Source of the DNA: Acidimicrobiia bacterium | Lineage (GTDB): Bacteria; Actinomycetota; Acidimicrobiia; IMCC26256; JAENVU01 | NCBI GenBank assembly: GCA_025357995.1 | Contig: JANYLF010000122.1 | Span: forward strand, 1 to 6,922 | Direction of reading: 5' to 3' | Length of the DNA stretch: 6,922 nucleotides | Notes under the pieces: generated by a model | Databases searched by the model: none | Told to the model about the DNA's origin: nothing | The model's input: the letters and a program-made list of their open reading frames with translations, nothing else | Translations under genes and position numbers: made by a program | Shown here: positions 1-6,006 of the stretch, one piece after another | Position numbering within the stretch: the stretch's first letter is position 1 | How the letters are laid out: each line of letters starts with the position of its first letter

Positions 1-1
1 C

Positions 2-679
2 GGACTCGACGACGAAGCGGTCGCGTCGCTCACGGTCGACGCGCTCGACTGGTCGGAGATCTCGCGGCTGAACGACTACGCGCTCCGTGTGCAGTTGCGC
101 GCGGCCGTGTGGCGCAAACTCCTCAACCCCCAGCTCCAATCCGGCGAGAGCCCGTCGTTGGCGGTGGGCTTCGTGGATCTCGTGGGTTACACCGCGATCA
201 GTCAGGAGCTCGACGGTCGGGAGCTCGCGGCGTTGGTGTCCCGATTCGAGTCCGTGACGTATGACACGGTCGCGTCGCTCGGCGCCCGTCTCGTCAAGAC
301 CATCGGCGACGAAGTGATGTTCGTCACCGAAGACCCGGAGGTCGGCCTCCGAGTCGCGCTGGCCTTGACTGCGCGTACGGGTACCGACGACGTGCTGCCT
401 CGGGCGCGCGCCGGCCTGGCGTTCGGGCCCGCGCTGGCGCGAGAAGGCGACTATTACGGGTCCGTTGTGAATCTGGCCCACCGGCTGGTGGAGCTCGGGC
501 GACCGTCGTCGGTGATCGTCGCGGCGGAGCTCGCGGGGGCGCTGAGCGATCACTCCGATTTCGCGTTTGCGCGGCTCCGGAGCCGACGCATTCGGGGCAT
601 CGGCAAGGTCGAGATCTACGCGGCATCGGCGGTGCCCGCTACGTCGGGAGCCGACTCGATGTCGGAGTCGAGCGATTAG
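2..679 (+). CDS. Class III adenylyl cyclase, 3' part (5' end outside window)
   Basis: This gene makes cAMP from ATP. The frame is open from the left edge, giving 225 visible residues and no true start; a GTG at 89 is internal. Residues 1 to about 50 look like the end of the N-terminal regulatory region found before the catalytic domain in mycobacterial cyclases of the Rv1264/Rv2212 type. The catalytic domain follows to about residue 205. All canonical class III residues are visible: metal-binding Asp59 in FVDLVGYT and Asp103 in KTIGDEVMF, adenine-selecting Lys99 and Asp150, and the transition-state pair Asn157 and Arg161 in GDYYGSVVNLAHRL (spacing D-x6-N-x3-R). The Lys/Asp pair argues for ATP over GTP, and the protein should be active as a homodimer. 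There is no membrane segment or C-terminal DNA-binding domain in the visible part. The short tail is Ser/Asp-rich. The gap to mca is 99 bases, so co-transcription is uncertain. Confidence 0.93.
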   Translation, partial: GLDDEAVASLTVDALDWSEISRLNDYALRVQLRAAVWRKLLNPQLQSGESPSLAVGFVDLVGYTAISQELDGRELAALVSRFESVTYDTVASLGARLVKTIGDEVMFVTEDPEVGLRVALALTARTGTDDVLPRARAGLAFGPALAREGDYYGSVVNLAHRLVELGRPSSVIVAAELAGALSDHSDFAFARLRSRRIRGIGKVEIYAASAVPATSGADSMSESSD

Positions 680-778
680 TTTGGCGTGATGAGCGACGAC
701 CCACATGGCACGCGGTTGCCGCCAGCCGGGCGGAGCGGGGCCCGACCGGCCCGGCCCGCAGGGCCACGAGGGGATGAG
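680..778 (+). promoter_or_regulatory. Leader between cyclase gene and mca, with two GC-rich hairpins
   Basis: This 99-base gap holds no convincing gene. Two small perfect stems lie side by side: GGGCC 738-742 with GGCCC 748-752 (5-base loop), and GGCCC 753-757 with GGGCC 761-765 (3-base loop). The second stem ends two bases before the mca ribosome binding site. The GGGCC and GGCCC blocks could also pair in other combinations. No U-tract follows, so this is not a classical terminator. In DNA this GC-rich, such stems also arise by chance. A promoter for mca is likely here, but I cannot point to a convincing -10/-35 pair. Confidence 0.3.
768..773 (+). promoter_or_regulatory. Shine-Dalgarno site that sets the mca start
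   Basis: GAGGGG lies five bases before the ATG at 779. It decides between that ATG and upstream in-frame starts at 686 (GTG) and 689 (ATG). Starting upstream would add about 30 Pro/Arg/Gly-rich residues with no family counterpart. Confidence 0.8.
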
Positions 779-1690
779 ATGCCCGACGCTCCACTCTGTC
801 TACTCTCGGTCCATGCTCATCCCGACGACGAAGCGTCGAAAGGCGCGGGGACGGTCGCCAAGTACGCGGCCGAAGGCATTCGGGGAGTGCTCGTGTGCTG
901 TACGGGAGGCGAGGAGGGCGAGATCCTCAACCCGGCGGTGGACACGCCCGAGGTGCGGGACAACTTGTTCGAAGTGCGGATGGCCGAACTGCGCGCCAGC
1001 GTCGACGCGATCGGCTACGACAAGCTCGAACTCCTCGGATACCGCGACTCGGGGATGAAGGACTCTGACGCGAATGCACACACGGAGAACTTCGCGAACG
1101 CACCGTTGGACGAAGCCGTCGAACGACTCGTGCGGATCATTCGCGCCGAGCGACCGCAGGTGATCATCACGTACGGCGATGACCGCGAGTTCTATCCGCA
1201 CCCCGATCACCTGCGCGTGCACGACATCTCCGGTCCCGCGTTCGAGGCGGCCGGTGATCCCGATCGATTTCCGGACGCCGGTGAACCATGGCAACCGTCG
1301 AAGCTGTACTACACGGGGTGGTCGGGCCGCCGCGTGCGGGCATTGCACGAGGCGTACCTCGCGCGCGGCGAGGAGAGTCCGTACGCGCAGTGGTTCGAGC
1401 GCGGATTCTCCGAAGCCGGCGACGATCGGTTCACAACGTTCATCGACGTCGGCGACTATCTGCATCACCGCCGCGCCGCGCTCCTGGCCCACCGTACCCA
1501 AGTCGATCCCGAAGGGTTCTGGATGCGCTTGCCCGATTCCGTCGTTCGCGACGTGTTTCCGTGGGAGGAGTTCACGTTGGCGCGCAGCCTCGTGGAGACC
1601 GGCGTTCCGGAGGGCGATGTGGAGGATGACCTGTTCGCCGGGCTCCGCTCCGGCGCCGCGTCGGCATCATCGCTTGGTGCCTCGGCGTAG
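779..1690 (+). CDS. mca: Mycothiol S-conjugate amidase Mca
   Basis: Mca cleaves the amide bond of mycothiol S-conjugates, releasing a mercapturic acid for export and GlcN-Ins for mycothiol recycling; it acts in the cytosol. The protein has 303 residues, against about 290 for the mycobacterial enzyme, and belongs to the zinc-dependent LmbE/PIG-L deacetylase family. The N-terminal motif HAHPDDEASKG supplies zinc ligands His14 and Asp17 and the presumed base Asp16. YPHPDHLRVH supplies His141 and the third ligand His144, by analogy with MshB. Mca rather than MshB is favoured by TGGEEGEILNPA near residue 45, and by DAGEPW followed by SKLYY. The usual C-terminal end, DDLFAG, is followed by an Ala/Ser-rich tail encoded partly by a short duplication. 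The ATG at 779 has a good ribosome binding site. The SCP2 gene follows after 44 bases and probably shares the transcript. Confidence 0.93.
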   Translation: MPDAPLCLLSVHAHPDDEASKGAGTVAKYAAEGIRGVLVCCTGGEEGEILNPAVDTPEVRDNLFEVRMAELRASVDAIGYDKLELLGYRDSGMKDSDANAHTENFANAPLDEAVERLVRIIRAERPQVIITYGDDREFYPHPDHLRVHDISGPAFEAAGDPDRFPDAGEPWQPSKLYYTGWSGRRVRALHEAYLARGEESPYAQWFERGFSEAGDDRFTTFIDVGDYLHHRRAALLAHRTQVDPEGFWMRLPDSVVRDVFPWEEFTLARSLVETGVPEGDVEDDLFAGLRSGAASASSLGASA

Positions 1691-1708
1691 CTCGGCGCGT
1701 CGGCGTAG
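1673..1708 (+). repeat. 18-base tandem duplication across the mca stop codon
   Basis: Copy 1 (1673-1690) reads CTTGGTGCCTCGGCGTAG and copy 2 (1691-1708) reads CTCGGCGCGTCGGCGTAG. Each would encode LGASA-stop, and the two are in the same frame. The three differences all fall at third codon positions. Copy 1 is the end of mca; copy 2 is just downstream, so mca has two in-frame TAG codons 18 bases apart. A looser Gly/Ala/Ser repeat precedes copy 1 within mca. Confidence 0.75.
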
Positions 1709-1734
1709 GGTCGAACCAACGGAGGGGAGATCCG

Positions 1735-2121
1735 ATGGCGAAGTACCTGAGTCAGGAATGGATCGATGAGGCGCGGGGGCTGGCGCAGACCCAGCCCGAA
1801 CGCCCGGGCGCGTCGGCCCGGATGCAGTACGTGGTGACCGGCGGTCCCGACGGCGACATCAAGTACTGGTGGCAGCTCGAGGACGGCAAGCTCGAAACGA
1901 GCGCGCTGGGTGTACTGGATGACGCCGACTTCACGATGACGTTGTCGTATACCGACTCCGCCAAGATCCAGAAGGGCGAGCTGGACGCGAACGCCGCGTT
2001 CATGCAGGGTCGGATGAAGGTCACCGGCAACATGGGCAAGCTCATGCAGCTCATGCCGTTGACGAACTCGCCGGAATACAAGGAACTGCAGGTGGCGATC
2101 CAAGGCATCACCGAGTTTTGA
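1735..2121 (+). CDS. SCP2 sterol-carrier-domain protein
   Basis: This 128-residue protein is essentially a single SCP2 (sterol carrier protein 2) domain, a small fold with a hydrophobic pocket that binds or carries lipids and acyl-CoAs. Evidence is the overall pattern: a strand region with VVTGGPDGDIKYWWQLEDG (residues about 33-51), the D-x-D-F segment near residue 61, and the helical segment containing FMQGRMKVTGNMGKLMQL, which is typical of bacterial SCP2 proteins. There is no signal peptide or membrane segment, so it is probably cytosolic. The ATG at 1735 follows a strong purine-rich site, GGAGGGGAGA at 1721-1730. It lies 44 bases after mca on the same strand, suggesting co-transcription. 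The ligand is unknown. The same fold occurs as a domain in mycothiol-dependent maleylpyruvate isomerase-like proteins, but this protein lacks their DinB-like catalytic domain. Confidence 0.87.
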   Translation: MAKYLSQEWIDEARGLAQTQPERPGASARMQYVVTGGPDGDIKYWWQLEDGKLETSALGVLDDADFTMTLSYTDSAKIQKGELDANAAFMQGRMKVTGNMGKLMQLMPLTNSPEYKELQVAIQGITEF

Positions 2122-2142
2122 TACGTACGACGAAGTGACCCG

Positions 2143-2970
2143 TTATTTCCGTTGGAGTTCGCGGAGTTCTCGGTAGCCGATGCGGACGATGCCGGCGCGG
2201 TCGAGCAAGTTCGCGAACGCGGCGTCGTGGCACAGCGTGGCGTGGTCTTCGACCCGCTTGGCCCAGTCGGGATGGGAGGATCGCAGCTCGTCGGTGTCGA
2301 CCGCCGGATGGAGGTACACCTCGGTCACTCCGGGCCGGAGGTCGTAGAGGATCCGCTCGATCGTGCGACGCGCGCCCATCGGAGAGGTGATGAAGTGGTC
2401 GGGGAACACAACGCCTTCCTCGGCGGCGAGTCGTCGGAACGGAAAGCCGACGCGACCCTCGGCCCGCGACCCGGCAAGCCGGAGCGGCAGTGCGAAGTCG
2501 ACGGCCATCTCCAGATACACGTCGAAGAACTCGGGTCGCAGTTGGAGTGTGCCCATGTGGCTGTCGAGGTGACTCACGTCGAAGCCCCAGAAGATCGCCC
2601 GCTCGATCTGCGCACGGCACTCCTTGCGCACTTCATCGACGTCGGCGTGGTCCCAGACGTCTTCGATCGTGCGGGGGAAGCCACCGTCACCGTCGAGCAG
2701 GCTGGGTGAGTGTGTGATCGGACCCCATCGGTAGTTGTCCCATTCGGAGTTCAGCGTGAGGTGCACGCCGACGTCTTCCCCGCGGTACATGGCGGCCGCG
2801 TCGCGCGACCACGGACACGGCACCATCAACGTGGCGCTGGTGCCGAGGCCGGAACGGATCGACTCGTACACGGCCACGTTGGCGGCGCGTGACGATCCGA
2901 GGTCGTCACAGTTGATGATGAGCAACTTGGCGTCGGAAGGATGTCCGAGCTGCTCCGCCAGTGACGTCAC
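2143..2970 (-). CDS. YdjC/ChbG-family carbohydrate deacetylase
   Basis: The product has 275 residues and belongs to the YdjC/ChbG/HpnK family, metal-dependent enzymes that remove acetyl groups from N-acetylated sugars such as chito-oligosaccharides or hopanoid-linked glucosamine. Visible family signatures are the metal-binding NCDDLGSS (Asp22, Asp23), GVHLTL (His70), SHLDSHMG (His134, His138), and a late EVYLHPAVDTDEL segment in place of the usual CHPG-like motif. These cover the Asp-His-His metal site expected for the family. No signal peptide is seen, so it is probably cytosolic. The GTG start at 2970 is supported by AGGA eight bases upstream, which overlaps the stop codon of the thiolase gene, pointing to translational coupling. 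The actual substrate cannot be told from sequence; a role in cell-envelope or storage-sugar turnover is possible. Its 3' end faces the SCP2 gene with 21 bases between stop codons. Confidence 0.88.
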   Translation of the reverse strand: MTSLAEQLGHPSDAKLLIINCDDLGSSRAANVAVYESIRSGLGTSATLMVPCPWSRDAAAMYRGEDVGVHLTLNSEWDNYRWGPITHSPSLLDGDGGFPRTIEDVWDHADVDEVRKECRAQIERAIFWGFDVSHLDSHMGTLQLRPEFFDVYLEMAVDFALPLRLAGSRAEGRVGFPFRRLAAEEGVVFPDHFITSPMGARRTIERILYDLRPGVTEVYLHPAVDTDELRSSHPDWAKRVEDHATLCHDAAFANLLDRAGIVRIGYRELRELQRK

Positions 2971-2983
2971 CGGTTCGGTCCTA
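2971..2983 (-). promoter_or_regulatory. Coupled stop/ribosome-binding site between thiolase and deacetylase
   Basis: On the minus strand the thiolase TAG (2983-2981) overlaps the AGGA (2982-2979) that serves the deacetylase GTG at 2970, with an eight-base spacer. Ribosomes ending the thiolase would arrive directly at the next start, so the two proteins are probably made in linked amounts from one mRNA. Confidence 0.7.
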
Positions 2984-4168
2984 GACCCGTTCGATCAATG
3001 TGCCAGTTCCGAGCCCGCCGCCGCAGCACATGGTGATGAGGCCGAAGGTGGCGTCGGTGCGTTCGAGCTCGTGCAGCGCGGTCGTCACCAGCCGCGCGCC
3101 GGTCGCGCCGACCGGGTGACCGATCGCGATCGCACCGCCATTGGGGTTCACCTTGGTCATGTCCGCCTTGAGCTCACGCTCCCACGCGAGCACGACCGAC
3201 GCGAACGCCTCGTTGATTTCGACAGTGTCGATGTCGTCCATCGTGAGGCCGGTGCGTTCCAATATCTTGCGGGTGGCGTCGATGGGCCCCGTGAGCATGA
3301 GGACCGGGTCCACGCCGACGAGGCATTGATCGACGACGCGGGCACGCGGGGTGAGCCCGAGCTCCTTCGCCCGAACCGCGGTCATGAGCAACACCGCAGC
3401 GGCGCCGTCGCTGATCTGGCTCGACGATCCCGCGGTGTGCACACCGTTTTCACGCCCGACGGCCTTGAGGTTGGCCAACGCTTCGAGTGACGTCTCGCGC
3501 AGGCCTTCGTCGCGCGCGACTGTGTGGGTGGTGCCCGACGGTTTGCCGTCCTCGCCGAGGTCCGGCGCGTCGAACGGCACGACCTCTCGCTCGAATCGCC
3601 CTTCGGCCCACGCGCGCGCGGCGCGTTGCTGCGATTGCAGACCGAACGCGTCGCAATCCGCCCGGGTGATACCCCACTTGCCGGCGATGCGCTCCGCGCC
3701 TTCGAACTGCGATGTCGCCTCGTACTTCTCGAAGTACGACTTGGCGAGCGGCCGAGCGAGTTCCTTGCTGATCGTCGCGCCGAGCGGGATCTTGCTCATC
3801 ATCTCGATCCCGCAGCTCAACGCGCTGTCGACGACGCCACCCTTCACGAGCGCGACCGCGAGGTTCGTCGCTTGTTGAGAAGAACCGCACTGCGCGTCGA
3901 CGGTCGTCGCGGCCACTTCCATGGGGAGCCCAGCGGAGAGCCACGCGGTGCGCGCGATGTTGAAGGTCTGCGGTCCGACCTGGCCGACGCAGCCGCCCAG
4001 CACTTGTCCGACGAGCGTTGGATCCATGCCGATACGCTCGAGCGCGGCTACCTGGACCGAGCCGAGCAGATCGGCGGGGTGAGCGGTCGAGAGCCCGCCG
4101 TTGCGCTTGCCGAGCGGCGAGCGGACGGCTTCGACGATCACAACGTCAGCGTCAGCGAGAGCAGCCAT
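2981..4168 (-). CDS. Acetyl-CoA acyltransferase (thiolase), FadA6-like
   Basis: Thiolases cleave 3-ketoacyl-CoA with CoA to shorten it by an acyl unit, or run the reverse condensation. This 395-residue protein is full length and has the whole active site: nucleophile Cys94 in DAQCGSSQQA, NEAF in the C-terminal half, His351 in GGAIAIGHPVGATGAR, and acid/base Cys381 in MCCGGGLG. CGSSQQA, ISDGAAAVLL and MLTGPI resemble the degradative FadA6-type thiolases of mycobacteria, which take part in steroid-ring breakdown, rather than the biosynthetic AtoB type; I offer that subgroup as likely, not proven. No other steroid genes are in the window. The ATG at 4168 has a strong GGAGG (4178-4174) five bases upstream. 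The gene heads a probable two-gene operon with the deacetylase and diverges from the lipoprotein gene. Confidence 0.94.
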   Translation of the reverse strand: MAALADADVVIVEAVRSPLGKRNGGLSTAHPADLLGSVQVAALERIGMDPTLVGQVLGGCVGQVGPQTFNIARTAWLSAGLPMEVAATTVDAQCGSSQQATNLAVALVKGGVVDSALSCGIEMMSKIPLGATISKELARPLAKSYFEKYEATSQFEGAERIAGKWGITRADCDAFGLQSQQRAARAWAEGRFEREVVPFDAPDLGEDGKPSGTTHTVARDEGLRETSLEALANLKAVGRENGVHTAGSSSQISDGAAAVLLMTAVRAKELGLTPRARVVDQCLVGVDPVLMLTGPIDATRKILERTGLTMDDIDTVEINEAFASVVLAWERELKADMTKVNPNGGAIAIGHPVGATGARLVTTALHELERTDATFGLITMCCGGGLGTGTLIERV

Positions 4169-4261
4169 GAGATCCTCCGAGAGGGGGTAGGTGCTCGGGA
4201 TCGTATCGTCGGGTCGAATGGCCCTGGATTGGACGCGCCGCGGCGGCTTGAATCACACCGT
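4169..4261. promoter_or_regulatory. Divergent promoter region, thiolase operon and lipoprotein gene
   Basis: This 93-base gap separates two divergent starts and must hold promoters for both. For the thiolase, TACGAT (minus strand, 4205-4200) is a reasonable -10 box; transcription starting near 4193 would leave a leader of about 24 bases including the GGAGG site. No convincing -35 goes with it. For the lipoprotein, no Shine-Dalgarno site is visible before the ATG at 4262; TTGAAT (4248-4253), eight bases before that ATG, is a weak -10 candidate for a leaderless transcript. No recognised operator palindrome was seen. Confidence 0.45.
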
Positions 4262-4918
4262 ATGAAGACGCGACTGACCGCGGTGATGGTGTCGATGCTC
4301 GTGGCCACGGCGGCGTGCTCGAGTTCGAGTCCTCGACGGGCCGCGCATCGAAACACGCCGACCAGCTCGAAGAGCACGACGACGACGGCTGCGCCACCTT
4401 CCGTCACGACGAGCGCCACGATCGCTCCGGTCACCAGCTCGACCATCGTTCCCTGCCCTGCGCTCGGCACCAGCGGGCGGACGGACGGACCGTTGAGTCC
4501 CGCGGGGTTGGTGTTGCTCACAGACGTGAGGATTGCATCGGTCACGTGTGCGGACTCCGTCACGTTCACATTCCGCGCGACCGCACCCGCGGGTACGCCG
4601 CCGTACATCGTCGAGCCCGCGAGCCCGCCGTTCGCACAGGGCGGTTCGGGTGCACCGATCAGCGTGCGCGGCAGTCGGTTCCTGCGCGTGCGGTTCCAAC
4701 CGGCGTACACCGCCGATCTCAACGTGGCCACGGCACCCGCGACGTACACCGGTCCGCATCGTTTTGATCCGACCACCGCGCGGACCGTCCGCAGCGTCGT
4801 GCTGTACGACGCGTCCGAAGGTGTGGTCGGTTGGATCATCGGCCTCGACGGAAGCGGTCGCTACACCGTCACGACGACCGCCTCACCGCCGAGTCTGACC
4901 GTGCGAGTCAGCCGCTAA
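4262..4918 (+). CDS. Secreted lipoprotein with AMIN-like domain
   Basis: The product has 218 residues. Residues 1-19 form a lipoprotein signal peptide: Lys2/Arg4, a hydrophobic stretch, and Cys19 in ATAACSSSS. The lipobox is slightly unusual, with Thr at -3, but a Ser-rich stretch after Cys is typical. Residues about 20-63 are a Ser/Thr/Pro/Ala-rich linker, probably unstructured and possibly glycosylated. From about residue 80 to the end the pattern matches the AMIN-like domain of actinobacterial exported proteins: LLTDVRIASV, VTFTFRA, a GGSGAPISVRGSRFLRV segment, VVLYDASEGVVGWIIGL and the final beta strands. Cys65 and Cys96 could form a disulfide outside the cell. The function of this domain is not firmly known; relatives of the AMIN fold bind peptidoglycan or envelope components. 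The frame stays open far upstream, but that part is antisense to the thiolase gene and the signal peptide fixes the start at 4262. Confidence 0.82.
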   Translation: MKTRLTAVMVSMLVATAACSSSSPRRAAHRNTPTSSKSTTTTAAPPSVTTSATIAPVTSSTIVPCPALGTSGRTDGPLSPAGLVLLTDVRIASVTCADSVTFTFRATAPAGTPPYIVEPASPPFAQGGSGAPISVRGSRFLRVRFQPAYTADLNVATAPATYTGPHRFDPTTARTVRSVVLYDASEGVVGWIIGLDGSGRYTVTTTASPPSLTVRVSR

Positions 4919-4978
4919 CCCAGCCGTTCTCGCACACATTCTGCATGTCCTGGCGTGCTGAACGCGCTCGGAATGGGA
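4919..4978. other. Convergent gap without recognisable terminator
   Basis: The lipoprotein gene (plus) and the quinone oxidoreductase gene (minus) end facing each other, 60 bases apart. I see no stem followed by a T-run in either direction, so termination here may be Rho-dependent or rely on weak structure. Confidence 0.4.
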
Positions 4979-5959
4979 CTACTGCGCGTCGAGAACGACC
5001 TTGCCGAAGGTGGTGTCGGACTCGACGAGGGCGTACGCATCGGCGGCATCGCCGAGCGGAAACACGCGATCGACGATCGGTCGCACCGTGCCACTTGCGA
5101 GCATGGGTACGACTTCGTCGACGAACGCGGCGGTGGCCGCGGCTTTGTCCGCGATCGACCGCGGGCGCAGCACGGTGCCGTGCATCTCAGCTCGCTTCTG
5201 CATGAGTCCGAGCAACGGCACGGCGGGCATCCCTCCGGCGAGGGTCCCGACGATGATGATGCGTCCACCGGGCGCGATCGCCGCGACCTCCGCGGTCACG
5301 TAGGCGCCACCTACGAGATCCACGACCACGTCGGGCGCGCCGCCGTGTTCGACGATCGCCTGCGAGAATGCCAGTGGTTCGAGTTCGCGAGGCGCGAGGA
5401 TCCCGTGGTCCATTCCGATGGCGCGCGCGTCGTCGAGCTTCGATTCGGTGCGCGCGGTACCCGTCACGGTGCACCTGAATGCCTTCGCGAGTTGTACCAC
5501 CGCGGTACCCACACCGGATCCGACGGCGTGCACGAGCACGTGCTGGCCGGGCGCGAGGCGGCCGCGTGTACGCATGGCGTCGTGTGCGGTCACGAACACC
5601 TCGGGGACTCCACCGGCGACGACGAGGTCGAGGTTTTCCGGCACGGTCGCGCAGTGCGACGCGGGAACGATCACCTGCTGGGCCTGCGCACCACCGCCGG
5701 TCACGCCGAACACGCGATCACCGATGGCCGGACTGACGACGTCCGGTCCGACGGCATCGACCACGCCCGCAAACTCGAGTCCGGGGATATCGGGCGGAAT
5801 CCCGGGGGGTGCCGGATAGAAGCCGAGGCGTTGCATGAGGTCGGCGCGGTTGATGCCGGCGCCGTGCACGCGCACCCGTACCTCACCGATGTCCGGTTCG
5901 GGGGCGGGAAGATCTTCGACTCGGAGAGTCCCGTCGCCGGGAGCGATAACACCGCGCAT
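4979..5959 (-). CDS. NAD(P)H:quinone oxidoreductase, PIG3 type (zinc-free MDR family)
   Basis: This 326-residue protein belongs to the medium-chain dehydrogenase/reductase superfamily and probably reduces quinones or other enones with NADPH in the cytosol. The N-terminal GroES-like part carries GINRADLMQRLGFYPAPPG (residues 35-53), characteristic of the PIG3 quinone reductase subgroup, and GLEFAGVVDAVG (60-71). The Rossmann part carries the nucleotide-binding AVGSGVGTA (145-153). The Cys cluster of zinc-binding alcohol dehydrogenases is absent, as expected for zinc-free quinone reductases. The C-terminal FPLGDAADAYALVES and GKVVLD are also typical. The ATG at 5959 gives a normal family start. 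A GGGAGG block lies 21 bases upstream, too far to serve as a ribosome binding site; the gene may be leaderless. It is divergent from the small CxxC protein gene and no partner gene on its own strand is seen. Confidence 0.92.
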   Translation of the reverse strand: MRGVIAPGDGTLRVEDLPAPEPDIGEVRVRVHGAGINRADLMQRLGFYPAPPGIPPDIPGLEFAGVVDAVGPDVVSPAIGDRVFGVTGGGAQAQQVIVPASHCATVPENLDLVVAGGVPEVFVTAHDAMRTRGRLAPGQHVLVHAVGSGVGTAVVQLAKAFRCTVTGTARTESKLDDARAIGMDHGILAPRELEPLAFSQAIVEHGGAPDVVVDLVGGAYVTAEVAAIAPGGRIIIVGTLAGGMPAVPLLGLMQKRAEMHGTVLRPRSIADKAAATAAFVDEVVPMLASGTVRPIVDRVFPLGDAADAYALVESDTTFGKVVLDAQ

Positions 5960-5966
5960 CCGGCCG

Positions 5967-5972
5967 ACGGTA
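5967..5972 (-). promoter_or_regulatory. Candidate -10 box (TACCGT) of the quinone oxidoreductase gene
   Basis: On the minus strand TACCGT fits the TAnnnT pattern and ends seven bases before the ATG at 5959. That spacing would place the transcript start on the start codon, i.e. a leaderless mRNA, in keeping with the lack of a usable Shine-Dalgarno site. Confidence 0.45.
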
Positions 5973-5993
5973 GTCCGGTCCCTCCCGGCGCTG

Positions 5994-5999
5994 TAGCTT
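5994..5999 (+). promoter_or_regulatory. Candidate -10 box (TAGCTT) of the small CxxC gene
   Basis: TAGCTT fits TAnnnT and ends seven bases before the GTG at 6007, the same spacing as the opposing gene. No Shine-Dalgarno site is visible, so a leaderless transcript starting at the GTG is likely. It is 21 bases from the opposing -10 box, so the two promoters' -35 regions must overlap each other's -10 regions. Confidence 0.45.
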
Positions 6000-6006
6000 G
6001 CGCGCC

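Noticed and set aside
686..778. Earlier start for mca at 686 or 689
   Set aside because: It would add a Pro/Arg/Gly-rich stretch unlike family members and lacks a good ribosome binding site; the ATG at 779 has one and matches the usual N-terminus.
800..1501. Minus-strand open frame opposite mca
   Set aside because: It overlaps the conserved catalytic region of mca and encodes no recognisable motif.
2152..2709. Plus-strand open frame opposite the deacetylase gene
   Set aside because: It is acidic, low in recognisable structure, and fully antisense to a gene with intact metal-binding motifs.
3524..4261. Upstream extension of the lipoprotein frame, making a 464-residue protein
   Set aside because: The extension lies antisense to the thiolase gene and is Arg/Leu-rich without domains; the signal peptide at 4262 marks the real start.
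4138..4839. Minus-strand open frame opposite the lipoprotein and across the divergent promoter region
   Set aside because: It runs through the thiolase start and promoter region and covers the strand opposite a domain-bearing gene; no own domain or ribosome binding site.
5981..5986. GGGAGG (minus strand) as Shine-Dalgarno site for the quinone oxidoreductase
   Set aside because: It is 21 bases from the ATG, too far, and there is no closer in-frame start that would use it.
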